Below, piece after piece: positions 28,667 through 36,392 of a DNA stretch of 64,000 nt. The notes below the pieces were generated by a model. The model did no database searches. It saw nothing but the letters and a program-made list of their open reading frames with translations, and had not been told where the DNA came from. The first letter of the stretch is position 1. Every line of letters starts with the position of its first letter. Made by a program: the position numbers and the translations under genes. Source of the DNA: Leptospira sp. 96542 (GTDB lineage Bacteria > Spirochaetota > Leptospiria > Leptospirales > Leptospiraceae); the NCBI GenBank assembly GCA_029310945.1, contig JARJFC010000005.1:1-64000 (forward strand), written 5' to 3'.

Positions 28667-28712
28667 AACTATTGTGATCCAAATAACGCAACTATTGTGA
28701 TCCAAATAACGC
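28667..28712 (+). repeat. 23-bp perfect tandem duplication across a start codon
   Basis: Positions 28667-28689 and 28690-28712 are identical, head to tail. Each copy contains GTGATCCAAATAACGC, the start region of the downstream hydrolase. Because 23 is not a multiple of 3, the first copy's GTG is in a different frame. The AGGGA ribosome-binding site precedes only the first copy. Confidence 0.9.
28674..28700 (+). CDS. Possible 8-codon leader peptide created by the tandem repeat
   Basis: GTG 28674 lies 7 nt after AGGG and opens a frame reading MIQITQLL before TGA at 28698-28700. That TGA overlaps the GTG (28697) of the hydrolase as GTGA, the standard geometry for translational coupling. Seen: the sequence geometry. 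Inferred: that ribosomes load on the first GTG and re-initiate on the second. No homology is possible at this length. Confidence 0.4.
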   Translation: MIQITQLL

Positions 28713-29497
28713 CTATTTTTACAGCATCACCTCTCCGAAATTTTTCCTATCTGGTTCATTCCGATAGGACAGGAGAGGCAGTTTGTATTGACCCCTATTA
28801 CCCCGAACAAATCATAAACCTTCTAAAAAAGAAAGGGCTAAAATTAAAATCCATTCTAAACACCCACGAACATTCAGACCATACAGCAGGCAATCTAGAA
28901 TTAAAAACCTATACAAATTGCCAAATTTTTGGTCATAAAAATACAAGAGGAAAAATTCCCGGTCTCGATGAGATCTTGGGAGAAGGTGATATCTGTTTTT
29001 CCGTAGAAAACGAAACGCTTGTTTCTTGGGAAACTCCAGGTCATACCGATTGTCACCTAACCTTCGCAGTCACGAGTGCCCATTCTACGAAGGCAGTGTT
29101 TACTGGAGATACCATATTCAATGCAGGTGTGGGAAATTGTTACCGAGGAGGCAATCCGCACACTCTTTTCCAAACCGTAAAACATCGATTTGTGGATTTA
29201 GACCATAATACAAAACTCTATCCAGGCCATGAATATTGGGAAAACAATTTGGCCTTTGCCAAATCCATCGATTCAGACAACCTAGAAATAAATCATTTAC
29301 TATCATCGCTACCTGATGTAAATTCAAAGGAAGGTTTTTATGTATCCGATTTTGGTCTCGAAAAAAAAATCAATCCTTTCTTTCGTTTGGACAACCCCCA
29401 TATCCAAAAACAAATCCGCACACGAATAAAAAATGAAAGCCCATCCACTGAAGAATCTTATTTTGTTGCCCTCCGCAAACTAAGGGACCAATGGTAA
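28697..29497 (+). CDS. Glyoxalase II-like metallo-beta-lactamase-fold hydrolase
   Basis: Probable hydroxyacylglutathione hydrolase, releasing D-lactate and glutathione from S-lactoylglutathione. The metal motif THEHSDHTAGN is at about residues 55-65, followed by GHTDCHLTF, FTGDTIFNAGVGNCYRGG and PGHEYWENN; the C-terminal helices with NPFFRLDNP match the HAGH_C domain. At 266 residues the length fits. GTG 28697 is the start, inside the tandem repeat. The presence of glutathione synthesis genes at 36-41 kb makes a glutathione substrate plausible. Confidence 0.85.
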   Translation: MIQITPIFTASPLRNFSYLVHSDRTGEAVCIDPYYPEQIINLLKKKGLKLKSILNTHEHSDHTAGNLELKTYTNCQIFGHKNTRGKIPGLDEILGEGDICFSVENETLVSWETPGHTDCHLTFAVTSAHSTKAVFTGDTIFNAGVGNCYRGGNPHTLFQTVKHRFVDLDHNTKLYPGHEYWENNLAFAKSIDSDNLEINHLLSSLPDVNSKEGFYVSDFGLEKKINPFFRLDNPHIQKQIRTRIKNESPSTEESYFVALRKLRDQW

Positions 29498-29529
29498 AAA
29501 CACCCACCTAACTGTTTACAGATACACTG

Positions 29530-30447
29530 ATGAAATATTGGTTTGAAAAATTTATAATGGCAGTGACATTCATTTGTTTGTTATTGCATCCTTTTCAGGA
29601 TTCAATTTCACAATCGAAAAATTCGAATCCTGTCTCCGAAACAAAATCTGAATTGGGCACTGATTTAGATTCGAAAATAAATCCTGAACTTAATTCCGAA
29701 CCAGAAACGAATTCCGAAACCAATAGGCGACCCAACACGGAAGTAGAAAATACGGCTGGGAGAAAAAGTAACACTCCCTTGCGAAAGAATTACATTAAAA
29801 ATTTCCAATCTGCCAAAAAATTCTTACGAAGGATCTACAAACAAATTCCAAACGATTTTTACTGTGGGTGCAAGTTTGAGAAAGATCTCAATCAAATGGG
29901 CAGGTATCGCATCCTAAGTGAATCTTGTGGTTTAGATTCCCGAACAGGGAGTAACCGCGCACTGATGGTGGAATGGGAACATATCGTACCTGCCCACCAA
30001 TTTGGACACCAGAGAGAGTGTTGGACAAAAAAAGACTGTACACATTCTGGCAAGTCACTCCGAGGTCGGAAGTGTTGTTCCGCCACGGATCCTATATTTT
30101 CCGAAATCGAAGGTGATCTTCATAACCTAGTTCCAGCACCAGGTGAAATCAATAACGACAGAGCCAATTTTTCCTTCGGCGAAATTCCTGGCGAAAAACG
30201 AGCGTATGGGCTCTGCGATTTTGAGGTTGATTTTAAGAACAAAGTGGCTGAACCCAAAGAGTCCATCCGAGGAGACATCGCACGCATTTATTTCTATATG
30301 GAAAAACAATGGAACATCCCCATCCCAAAAGACAAACGCAAGCTATACGAATCTTGGCATAAACTAGACCCGCCTGATACGTTCGAAATCAGAAAAAACG
30401 AGATCATAGAAAGGATCCAAGGGCGAAAAAACCCTTTCCTTCCGTAA
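29530..30447 (+). CDS. Secreted endonuclease I (EndA/Dns family)
   Basis: A nonspecific DNase. Residues 1-28 form a signal peptide (KFIMAVTFICLLLHPFQDS). Residues about 30-80 are a low-complexity stretch rich in Glu, Asn, Ser and Thr. The nuclease domain follows with the catalytic phrase MVEWEHIVPAHQFG, metal-site sequence DLHNLVPAPGEINNDRANF, and several Cys (FYCGCKF, KCCSATDP) that could form disulfides outside the cytoplasm. Likely roles are nutrient DNA breakdown or defence against extracellular DNA; inferred. Confidence 0.88.
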   Translation: MKYWFEKFIMAVTFICLLLHPFQDSISQSKNSNPVSETKSELGTDLDSKINPELNSEPETNSETNRRPNTEVENTAGRKSNTPLRKNYIKNFQSAKKFLRRIYKQIPNDFYCGCKFEKDLNQMGRYRILSESCGLDSRTGSNRALMVEWEHIVPAHQFGHQRECWTKKDCTHSGKSLRGRKCCSATDPIFSEIEGDLHNLVPAPGEINNDRANFSFGEIPGEKRAYGLCDFEVDFKNKVAEPKESIRGDIARIYFYMEKQWNIPIPKDKRKLYESWHKLDPPDTFEIRKNEIIERIQGRKNPFLP

Positions 30448-30546
30448 TCATTCTAATTTTACGCAATGCGCATTTGCGGATTTTTGAACCATTTGCAAAA
30501 ACGCTTCATTTACAGAAATCGTAGCCTTCCCTAACTTGGAATTAAG

Positions 30547-31935
30547 ATGAAAGAATTCGACATCATCGTGATCGGGGCAGGTGCTGGGACAAAACTTGTA
30601 ACACCCCCTTCACTCATTGGCAAAAAGGTGGCTGTGTTTGAAAAAGAAACACCTGGTGGCACTTGCCTCAACCGAGGTTGTATTCCCTCCAAAATGCTCA
30701 TCTACCCATCGGAGCTTTTGCGAATTGCCGATGATTCTGAAAAATATCCTGTTCATTTTAAAGAAAGGCCAAAGGCCGATTTTAAAATGATCGTACAACG
30801 GTTAAACGAAACTGTGAAAAAAGATTCTGATTCAATTCCCGTAGCTTACGAAAAAAATCCCAATATCCAATACTTTCATAAACAAGTTCGTTTTGTATCG
30901 AACAAAGTGGTTTCCGATGGGATTGAATCATACACTGCCCCCTACATATTTATCGTGGTGGGCACAAGACCGCAAATACCAAATATCCCAGGCCTTCTGG
31001 ACACACCATACTGGACAAGCAGGGAAGCACTACAAGCCGAAACCTTGCCAAAATCAATGCTCTGTTTGGGGGCTGGGTTTATTTCAATGGAACTAGGGTG
31101 TGCATACCAAAGTTACGGTTGTGATGTGGTGGGAATCACAAGAGGTGAAATTTTGCGAGGGATCGATGGAGAAGTAAGGCAAGAACTCGAAGCGCACCTT
31201 CCTTTCCCCATACACAAAAACGTGAACATCGAATCTGTTTCCTATGAAAACAAAATGTTCACAGTGGTCGGAAAAGATAAAACTGGAAATACAATAGAAC
31301 TAAGCGCCGAACGACTGCTTGTTGCCACTGGAATCAAACCTAATACAGATGATCTTGGTATAGAACATACAAAAATCCAATTGAACGAAAATGGTTACAT
31401 ACAAGTCAATGACGAACTGGAAACAGATGAACCTGGAATTTATTCCTTTGGGGACGTGATTGGTCGTTATTTTTACCGCCACTCGGCAAACTTCGAAGGT
31501 GAATATCTTTTCCAAAATCTTTTTCAAACAAGCGAAAAAAAACCAATCCAATACCCTCCTGTTCCAGGAGCTGTATTCACACACCCTCAGATTGCCCATG
31601 TAGGTTTTACTGAAGAAGAACTCATACAAAAGAATATTCCTTACTATAAAGGCGTGAACCCCTACAGTAGTTCGGCAATGGGAATGGCGAGAATGTCGAA
31701 CGTAGGTTTTGTGAAAGTACTTGTGGATGCGTCCACAGAAAAAGTTCTCGGAGCACATATCATTGGGGAAGAGGCAAGTAACCTCATCCATCAATTGATA
31801 TTTGGTATGAGTTTGGGTGCAAAACTAAATGATTATTTAGATATGATTTATATCCACCCTGCCATTGCAGAGATCACAAGAAATGCATTTAGAAAGGTTA
31901 GAGAATCGAAAGAAAAACAAGGTAAAAAAATATGA
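30547..31935 (+). CDS. Dihydrolipoyl dehydrogenase-like flavoprotein disulfide reductase
   Basis: A 462-residue FAD enzyme: FAD site IIVIGAGAGTKLV, redox disulfide GGTCLNRGCIPSKML (about 37-51), second nucleotide site SMLCLGAGFISMELG, FAD motif GIYSFGDVIG, and C-terminal active-site pair IHPAIAEITRNAF. The E3 of pyruvate dehydrogenase and mycothione/glutathione reductases share this frame. The GAGAGTKL and HPAIAE variants leave open a low-molecular-weight-thiol reductase role rather than E3. Its TGA overlaps the trhO ATG (ATGA). Confidence 0.82.
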   Translation: MKEFDIIVIGAGAGTKLVTPPSLIGKKVAVFEKETPGGTCLNRGCIPSKMLIYPSELLRIADDSEKYPVHFKERPKADFKMIVQRLNETVKKDSDSIPVAYEKNPNIQYFHKQVRFVSNKVVSDGIESYTAPYIFIVVGTRPQIPNIPGLLDTPYWTSREALQAETLPKSMLCLGAGFISMELGCAYQSYGCDVVGITRGEILRGIDGEVRQELEAHLPFPIHKNVNIESVSYENKMFTVVGKDKTGNTIELSAERLLVATGIKPNTDDLGIEHTKIQLNENGYIQVNDELETDEPGIYSFGDVIGRYFYRHSANFEGEYLFQNLFQTSEKKPIQYPPVPGAVFTHPQIAHVGFTEEELIQKNIPYYKGVNPYSSSAMGMARMSNVGFVKVLVDASTEKVLGAHIIGEEASNLIHQLIFGMSLGAKLNDYLDMIYIHPAIAEITRNAFRKVRESKEKQGKKI

Positions 31936-32960
31936 AAAAATTTTTATACAATCGTTTTGACAAAAACACATTATTAAAAAAGGTAAACGAAGACAAAAGA
32001 GAAAGGCGAGTTGTTTCTTTTTACCGTTATGTGCATATAAAAAAACCCCTAACCTTTCGAGACGAACTTTACGATGCCTTTGAAGATTTGGGAATACTTG
32101 GAAGGATATATTTGGCAAATGAAGGAATCAACGCCCAATTTTCTATTCCGCTCGAAAATTATGAAACTTTGAGAACAGTTGTAGATTCCATACCCTATCT
32201 CAAAGGAATTTATTTTAATGATGCGGTAGAAGATAAAAAAGAAAGTTTTATCAAACTAGCAATCAAAGTTAGAAAAAAAATTGTGGCTGACGGTTTGGAC
32301 GATACTCAATTTGATCCTTCCGATGTAGGCACCCACCTAACACCTCTTGAATTCCACAAAACACTAGATGAGCCAGATGTAATCGTGGTTGATCTAAGAA
32401 ACAATTACGAATCAGAAGTTGGACATTTTGAAAATGCTATTTTACCCGATGTAGGCACCTTCCGAGAAGAACTCCCCCTTGTGGAAAAAATACTCGAGAA
32501 CAATAAAGATAAAAAAATTCTTTTGTACTGCACGGGGGGGATTCGCTGTGAAAAAGCAAGCGCCTACCTCAAATACAAAGGGTTCGAAAAAATTCACCAA
32601 CTCCAAGGTGGTATCATTGGTTATGCAAAGGCCATCCAAGACAATGGTCTCCAATCAAAATTCAAAGGTAAAAATTTTGTGTTTGATGACCGGTTGGGAG
32701 AAAGGATCACCGATGATGTTTTAACTGTTTGTTACACTTGCGGAAAACCAAGTGATACTCATAGAAATTGTGCCAATTTGGGTTGCCATGTTTTGTATGT
32801 CCAATGCGAAGAATGTAGTAAAAAACTTTCTGGGTGTTGTTCGGAAGAATGTAAATCCGTTGTTCACTTACCAGAAGAAACACAAAAAAATCTACGAAAA
32901 ACTTTAAGAATACAAAAATACCCAACACACCATCTAACACGAACAATAGTGGGAAAATAA
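31932..32960 (+). CDS. trhO: tRNA uridine(34) hydroxylase, rhodanese-related
   Basis: The YceA/TrhO family makes 5-hydroxyuridine at the tRNA wobble position using oxygen. N-terminal VSFYRYVHIKKPL and GRIYLANEGINAQFS, then a rhodanese domain with active Cys in LLYCTGGIRCEKASAYL, then a Cys-rich tail (CYTCGKPSDTHRNCANLGCH; CEECSKKLSGCCSEEC) that could bind metal. It overlaps its neighbours at both ends (ATGA upstream, TAATG downstream), so it belongs to the plus-strand redox operon. Confidence 0.9.
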   Translation: MKKFLYNRFDKNTLLKKVNEDKRERRVVSFYRYVHIKKPLTFRDELYDAFEDLGILGRIYLANEGINAQFSIPLENYETLRTVVDSIPYLKGIYFNDAVEDKKESFIKLAIKVRKKIVADGLDDTQFDPSDVGTHLTPLEFHKTLDEPDVIVVDLRNNYESEVGHFENAILPDVGTFREELPLVEKILENNKDKKILLYCTGGIRCEKASAYLKYKGFEKIHQLQGGIIGYAKAIQDNGLQSKFKGKNFVFDDRLGERITDDVLTVCYTCGKPSDTHRNCANLGCHVLYVQCEECSKKLSGCCSEECKSVVHLPEETQKNLRKTLRIQKYPTHHLTRTIVGK

Positions 32961-33886
32961 TGAATCCATACGCCATAGAAATCGAAGGGTTGAAAAAAAC
33001 CTATAAATCAGGGGTCACGGCCTTACACAATATTGACTTAAAAGTAGAAGCAGGGGATTTTTTTGCTCTTCTCGGTCCCAATGGAGCAGGAAAATCCACA
33101 ACCATAGGTGTTCTCAGCTCCCTTGTGAAAAAATCAAGTGGGACTGTCAAAATTATGGGAGTGGACATAGATGAAAACCCGAACCTAGCGAAAACATTTT
33201 TAGGCATCGTCCCCCAAGAGTTTAATTTTGGAATTTTTGAATCGGTAGAACAAATTTTGTCCAACCAAGCAGGGTATTATGGGATTCCCAAAAAACTCAC
33301 GAAAGAACGAGTGGATCTCTATTTGGAAACTTTATCCCTTACCGACAAACGAAAATCAGCTGCTGGCCAATTGAGTGGGGGGATGAAACGACGTTTGATG
33401 ATAGCAAGGGCTTTAGTCCACGACCCAAAAATTTTAATTTTGGATGAACCCACAGCAGGTGTTGATATTGAAATCAGAAGATCCATGTGGGAATTTTTAA
33501 CTCGCATCAATGGCCAAGGCAAAACAATTATACTCACCACACATTACCTAGAAGAAGCAGAAAACCTTTGTAAGAACATTGCCATCATCGATAAAGGTAA
33601 AATCATTGAAAACACTTCGATGAAAAAACTCCTCAACCGACTCGACAAAGAAACCTTCATTGTGGATGTAAAATCCAAACACAAAGTAAAACCCCAATCC
33701 AAAAAATTTCCTATGGATTGGGTGGATGATACCAGTTTTGAAGTCAATTTAAACAAAAAGGAATCTGTGAATGATTTGTTTTCTGAATTGACCAAACTTA
33801 AAATTGATGTTGTCAGTTTGCGAAATAAATCAAACCGCTTGGAAGAACTATTTTTAAATTTAACTCGGAAAAATCAAAATGTTTAA
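32960..33886 (+). CDS. ABC-2 type exporter, ATP-binding subunit
   Basis: A 308-residue ABC ATPase resembling YadG: Walker A LLGPNGAGKSTT (about 37-48), signature QLSGGMKRRLM, Walker B ILILDEPTAGVD and switch His in LTTHYLEEAE. The ~80-residue C-terminal extension is typical of ABC-2 exporters. ATG overlaps the trhO stop (TAATG), and the end overlaps the permease gene by 8 bp. The substrate is unknown. Confidence 0.9.
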   Translation: MNPYAIEIEGLKKTYKSGVTALHNIDLKVEAGDFFALLGPNGAGKSTTIGVLSSLVKKSSGTVKIMGVDIDENPNLAKTFLGIVPQEFNFGIFESVEQILSNQAGYYGIPKKLTKERVDLYLETLSLTDKRKSAAGQLSGGMKRRLMIARALVHDPKILILDEPTAGVDIEIRRSMWEFLTRINGQGKTIILTTHYLEEAENLCKNIAIIDKGKIIENTSMKKLLNRLDKETFIVDVKSKHKVKPQSKKFPMDWVDDTSFEVNLNKKESVNDLFSELTKLKIDVVSLRNKSNRLEELFLNLTRKNQNV

Positions 33887-34649
33887 AGAAAATTACATAG
33901 CCTTACAAACAATCATTCGCAAAGAATGGATACGCATTGTTCGGATCTGGGTACAAACATTAATTCCACCCGTCATTACAATGGCATTGTATTTTCTCAT
34001 TTTTGGCGAGCTCGTAGGCAAACAAATTGGTAAAATTGGAGACTTTACATACATCGATTTCATTGTGCCAGGTCTTATTATGATGAGTGTCATTACCAAT
34101 GCCTATAATAATGTAGTTTCATCTTTTTTTTCCAGCAAATTCCAAAGGTATGTGGAAGAACTTTTGGTATCGCCCACTTCTGCATATACCATTGTCCTCG
34201 GTTATACGTTTGGCGGCGTGGTGCGTGGTCTTGCCGTGGGTTTTATGGTTACTTTAACTTCTCTTTTTTTTACCAATTTAAAAATTCACAGTATAACACT
34301 AATTTTACTCACAGTAACCCTAACATCCATTTTGTTTTCGCTAGCTGGTTTTTTTAATGCACTGTTTGCAAAAAAATTTGATGATGTAACCATCATCCCC
34401 ACTTTTGTGTTAACTCCCCTCACCTACCTGGGTGGAGTGTTTTATTCTGTCAAAAATTTACCTGAATTTTGGCAGGCAATTTCCTACGCAAATCCCATAC
34501 TCTATATGGTCAATGCCTTCCGTTATGGATTCATTGGAGTGACCGATGTGAATTTAGGTTTTGCTCTTGGCTTTACTGCCTTCTTATCTCTTGTTCTTTA
34601 CATCATCAATGTGAGGTTGATACAAATTGGTTATGGAATCAAAAGTTAG
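33879..34649 (+). CDS. ABC-2 type exporter, permease subunit
   Basis: A 256-residue membrane protein with about six hydrophobic helices (TLIPPVITMALYFLIFGELV at the first) and the ABC-2 family phrase FIVPGLIMMSVITNAYNN, then PTFVLTPLTYLGGVFYSV near the C-terminus, as in YadH. It pairs with the overlapping ATPase to form the exporter. The next gene, bolA, starts 10 nt after its stop. Confidence 0.9.
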   Translation: MFKENYIALQTIIRKEWIRIVRIWVQTLIPPVITMALYFLIFGELVGKQIGKIGDFTYIDFIVPGLIMMSVITNAYNNVVSSFFSSKFQRYVEELLVSPTSAYTIVLGYTFGGVVRGLAVGFMVTLTSLFFTNLKIHSITLILLTVTLTSILFSLAGFFNALFAKKFDDVTIIPTFVLTPLTYLGGVFYSVKNLPEFWQAISYANPILYMVNAFRYGFIGVTDVNLGFALGFTAFLSLVLYIINVRLIQIGYGIKS

Positions 34650-34659
34650 AAAAATCAGA

Positions 34660-34917
34660 ATGGAAGAAATTTTGGTAAAAGAGTTTTTGCCAACAGACAT
34701 ACAGGTGCTTGATGTTTCTCTCGAACATGCAGGCCACCCTGGTTCGAGACCGAGCGGCGAAACCCATTACCGTCTCAGGATGCAGTCCGATCGTTTTTTG
34801 GGTAAAAACCAAGTAGAATGCCACCGAATGGTCTATTCGGCTCTACAAAATGAATTCAAAACAGGGCTCCATGCTTTGGAAATGGAATTGACGAGTCCAA
34901 GTTCGGAGAACGTCTAA
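34660..34917 (+). CDS. BolA family protein (copy 1)
   Basis: An 85-residue BolA domain with HAGHPGSRPSGETHYRL and the invariant end CHRMVYSALQNEFKTGLHAL. The frame is open to 34627 inside the permease gene, but ATG 34660 gives the standard N-terminus. BolA proteins bind [2Fe-2S] clusters together with CGFS glutaredoxins such as the one encoded at 35824. A second BolA gene lies two genes downstream. Confidence 0.9.
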   Translation: MEEILVKEFLPTDIQVLDVSLEHAGHPGSRPSGETHYRLRMQSDRFLGKNQVECHRMVYSALQNEFKTGLHALEMELTSPSSENV

Positions 34918-34925
34918 TACTTAGA

Positions 34926-35597
34926 ATGAATAAACCCACACTCATTAGTTTTAAACTTTGTCCTTATGTCCAACGATCGGTCATCAATCTGCTCGAAAAA
35001 AATTTCGATCATGAAATCAAATACATTGATTTAGCGAACAAACCAGATTGGTTTCTAAAAATTTCTCCCCTTGGCCGAGTGCCGGCCTTACAAGTGGGAG
35101 AGGAGGTAATTTTCGAGTCTGCAGTCATCAACGAATATTTAGACGAAGTAGCAACGCCATCCCTCCATCCGAAAGACCCACTACAAAAGGCAAAACATAG
35201 AGCCTGGACCGAGTTTGCAAGTTCACTTCTCGTTGATAATTATGTTTGGACCATGTCAAAGGACAAAGCAGAGTCCGACAAACGAGCAGAAGATATCACA
35301 AAAAAATTAGGCCAGTTGGAAACCATTCTCCCCACACCAAAAGATGGAGTTTTATTTTTCTCTGGAGATACCTTCCACCTAGTGGATACTGCTTATGCGC
35401 CGTTTTTCATGCGGATGGATTTCCTTGCAAAAAAGAATCCTAGTTTAGACCTTATCCGATCTTTCCCCAAAATCAAAGTTTGGAGTGATACCCTACTTTC
35501 CCGCCCTTCAGTAAAGAATTCTGTTTTACCAGAAGTCCCCACTGCTTATATTGATTATATCAAGGCACAGAATTCCCATTTAGGAGGGGTTTTGTAA
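34926..35597 (+). CDS. Glutathione S-transferase family protein
   Basis: A 223-residue GST: thioredoxin-fold N-terminus with LISFKLCPYVQRSVINL (Cys in the omega/beta-type active site), cis-Pro region LGRVPALQVG, and ESAVINEYLDE for glutathione binding; the C-terminal domain is all-helical. It sits between two bolA genes and upstream of two glutaredoxins, a setting that points to glutathione-linked redox or Fe-S chemistry. The exact substrate is unknown. Confidence 0.88.
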   Translation: MNKPTLISFKLCPYVQRSVINLLEKNFDHEIKYIDLANKPDWFLKISPLGRVPALQVGEEVIFESAVINEYLDEVATPSLHPKDPLQKAKHRAWTEFASSLLVDNYVWTMSKDKAESDKRAEDITKKLGQLETILPTPKDGVLFFSGDTFHLVDTAYAPFFMRMDFLAKKNPSLDLIRSFPKIKVWSDTLLSRPSVKNSVLPEVPTAYIDYIKAQNSHLGGVL

Positions 35598-35599
35598 TT

Positions 35600-35824
35600 A
35601 TGACAATCCCTGAGATCAAAGCGAAAATAGAAGAAGGTTTGCCAGGTTCCAACGTAGAAATTTTGGATCCTTACAAAGACGGAGTGCACATCAAGGCGAT
35701 TGTGTTATACCCTGGTTTTTCGGGGAAATCTCTCATCGAACAACATAGAATGGTTTATGCCACTCTCAAAGACGAACTAAAAGAAGAAATCCATGCATTG
35801 GCATTAGAAACAAGGAGCGAATAA
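35600..35824 (+). CDS. BolA family protein (copy 2)
   Basis: A 74-residue BolA: IKAKIEEGLPGSNVEILDPY, VHIKAIVLYPGFSGKSLIEQ, and the conserved HRMVYATLKDELKEEIHAL. Its TAA overlaps the ATG of the monothiol glutaredoxin (TAATG). BolA plus CGFS-glutaredoxin is the well-known Fe-S trafficking pair, so this copy is the likely partner of GrxD. Confidence 0.92.
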   Translation: MTIPEIKAKIEEGLPGSNVEILDPYKDGVHIKAIVLYPGFSGKSLIEQHRMVYATLKDELKEEIHALALETRSE

Positions 35825-36135
35825 TGGAACAAGAGTTAAAAGATAAAATTGAAACTTTAATCAAATCGAACAAAGTTTTTTTATTTATGAAGGGAACACC
35901 TGAAATGCCACAATGTGGTTTTTCAGCTGGTGTAGTTGGTGTATTAAAACAATTGAATGTAAACTTTAGTTCTTTCAATGTTTTGTCTGATATGAAAATC
36001 AGAGAGGGTATCAAAGAATTTACCAACTGGCCAACAATCCCACAACTTTACATCAATGGCGAATTTGTTGGTGGCCATGACATCACAGTCCAAATGGCAA
36101 ATTCAGGCGAACTCGTAAAAAAAATCGAAACATAA
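35824..36135 (+). CDS. grxD: Monothiol glutaredoxin (Grx4 type)
   Basis: A 103-residue glutaredoxin with the monothiol site CGFS at residues 31-34 (KGTPEMPQCGFSAGVV), TIPQLYINGEFVGGHDI for glutathione binding, and cis-Pro. Such proteins carry a glutathione-ligated [2Fe-2S] cluster and hand it on with BolA. It is coupled to the upstream bolA. Glutathione for the cluster would come from gshA and the ligase gene encoded convergently next door. Confidence 0.95.
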   Translation: MEQELKDKIETLIKSNKVFLFMKGTPEMPQCGFSAGVVGVLKQLNVNFSSFNVLSDMKIREGIKEFTNWPTIPQLYINGEFVGGHDITVQMANSGELVKKIET

Positions 36136-36148
36136 AACTTTCAGTGTC

Positions 36149-36388
36149 ATGAAGTTGTACCAATACAATGGATGCCCCTATTGTTACCGAGTGATCCAGG
36201 TTATGGCTTCACTCGGTTTAAAAATGGGTGAAGATGTAGAACTTGTGGAAGCATCCTATGGAACAGAAGGTCGTGCCGAAGTGGTTAAACTCGGAGGCAT
36301 CTCCCAAGTTCCTTTCCTTGTCGACGGTTCCATACAGATGTATGAGTCTGCTGATATCATACGATATCTGAAACAAAAATACAGCTAA
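36149..36388 (+). CDS. Dithiol glutaredoxin
   Basis: A 79-residue glutaredoxin with the dithiol site CPYC at residues 9-12 and the downstream elements GGISQVPFLVDG and MYESADIIRYLKQ. It reduces disulfides or glutathione mixed disulfides in the cytoplasm. It is the last gene of the plus-strand run and ends 4 bp from the convergent GshF-like gene, leaving no room for a separate terminator. Confidence 0.9.
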   Translation: MKLYQYNGCPYCYRVIQVMASLGLKMGEDVELVEASYGTEGRAEVVKLGGISQVPFLVDGSIQMYESADIIRYLKQKYS

Positions 36389-36392
36389 ACCG

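Noticed and set aside
31300..31794. 164-codon antisense frame opposite the dihydrolipoyl-dehydrogenase-like gene
   Set aside because: Cys/His/Phe-rich mirror of a conserved enzyme with no start signal; a shadow.
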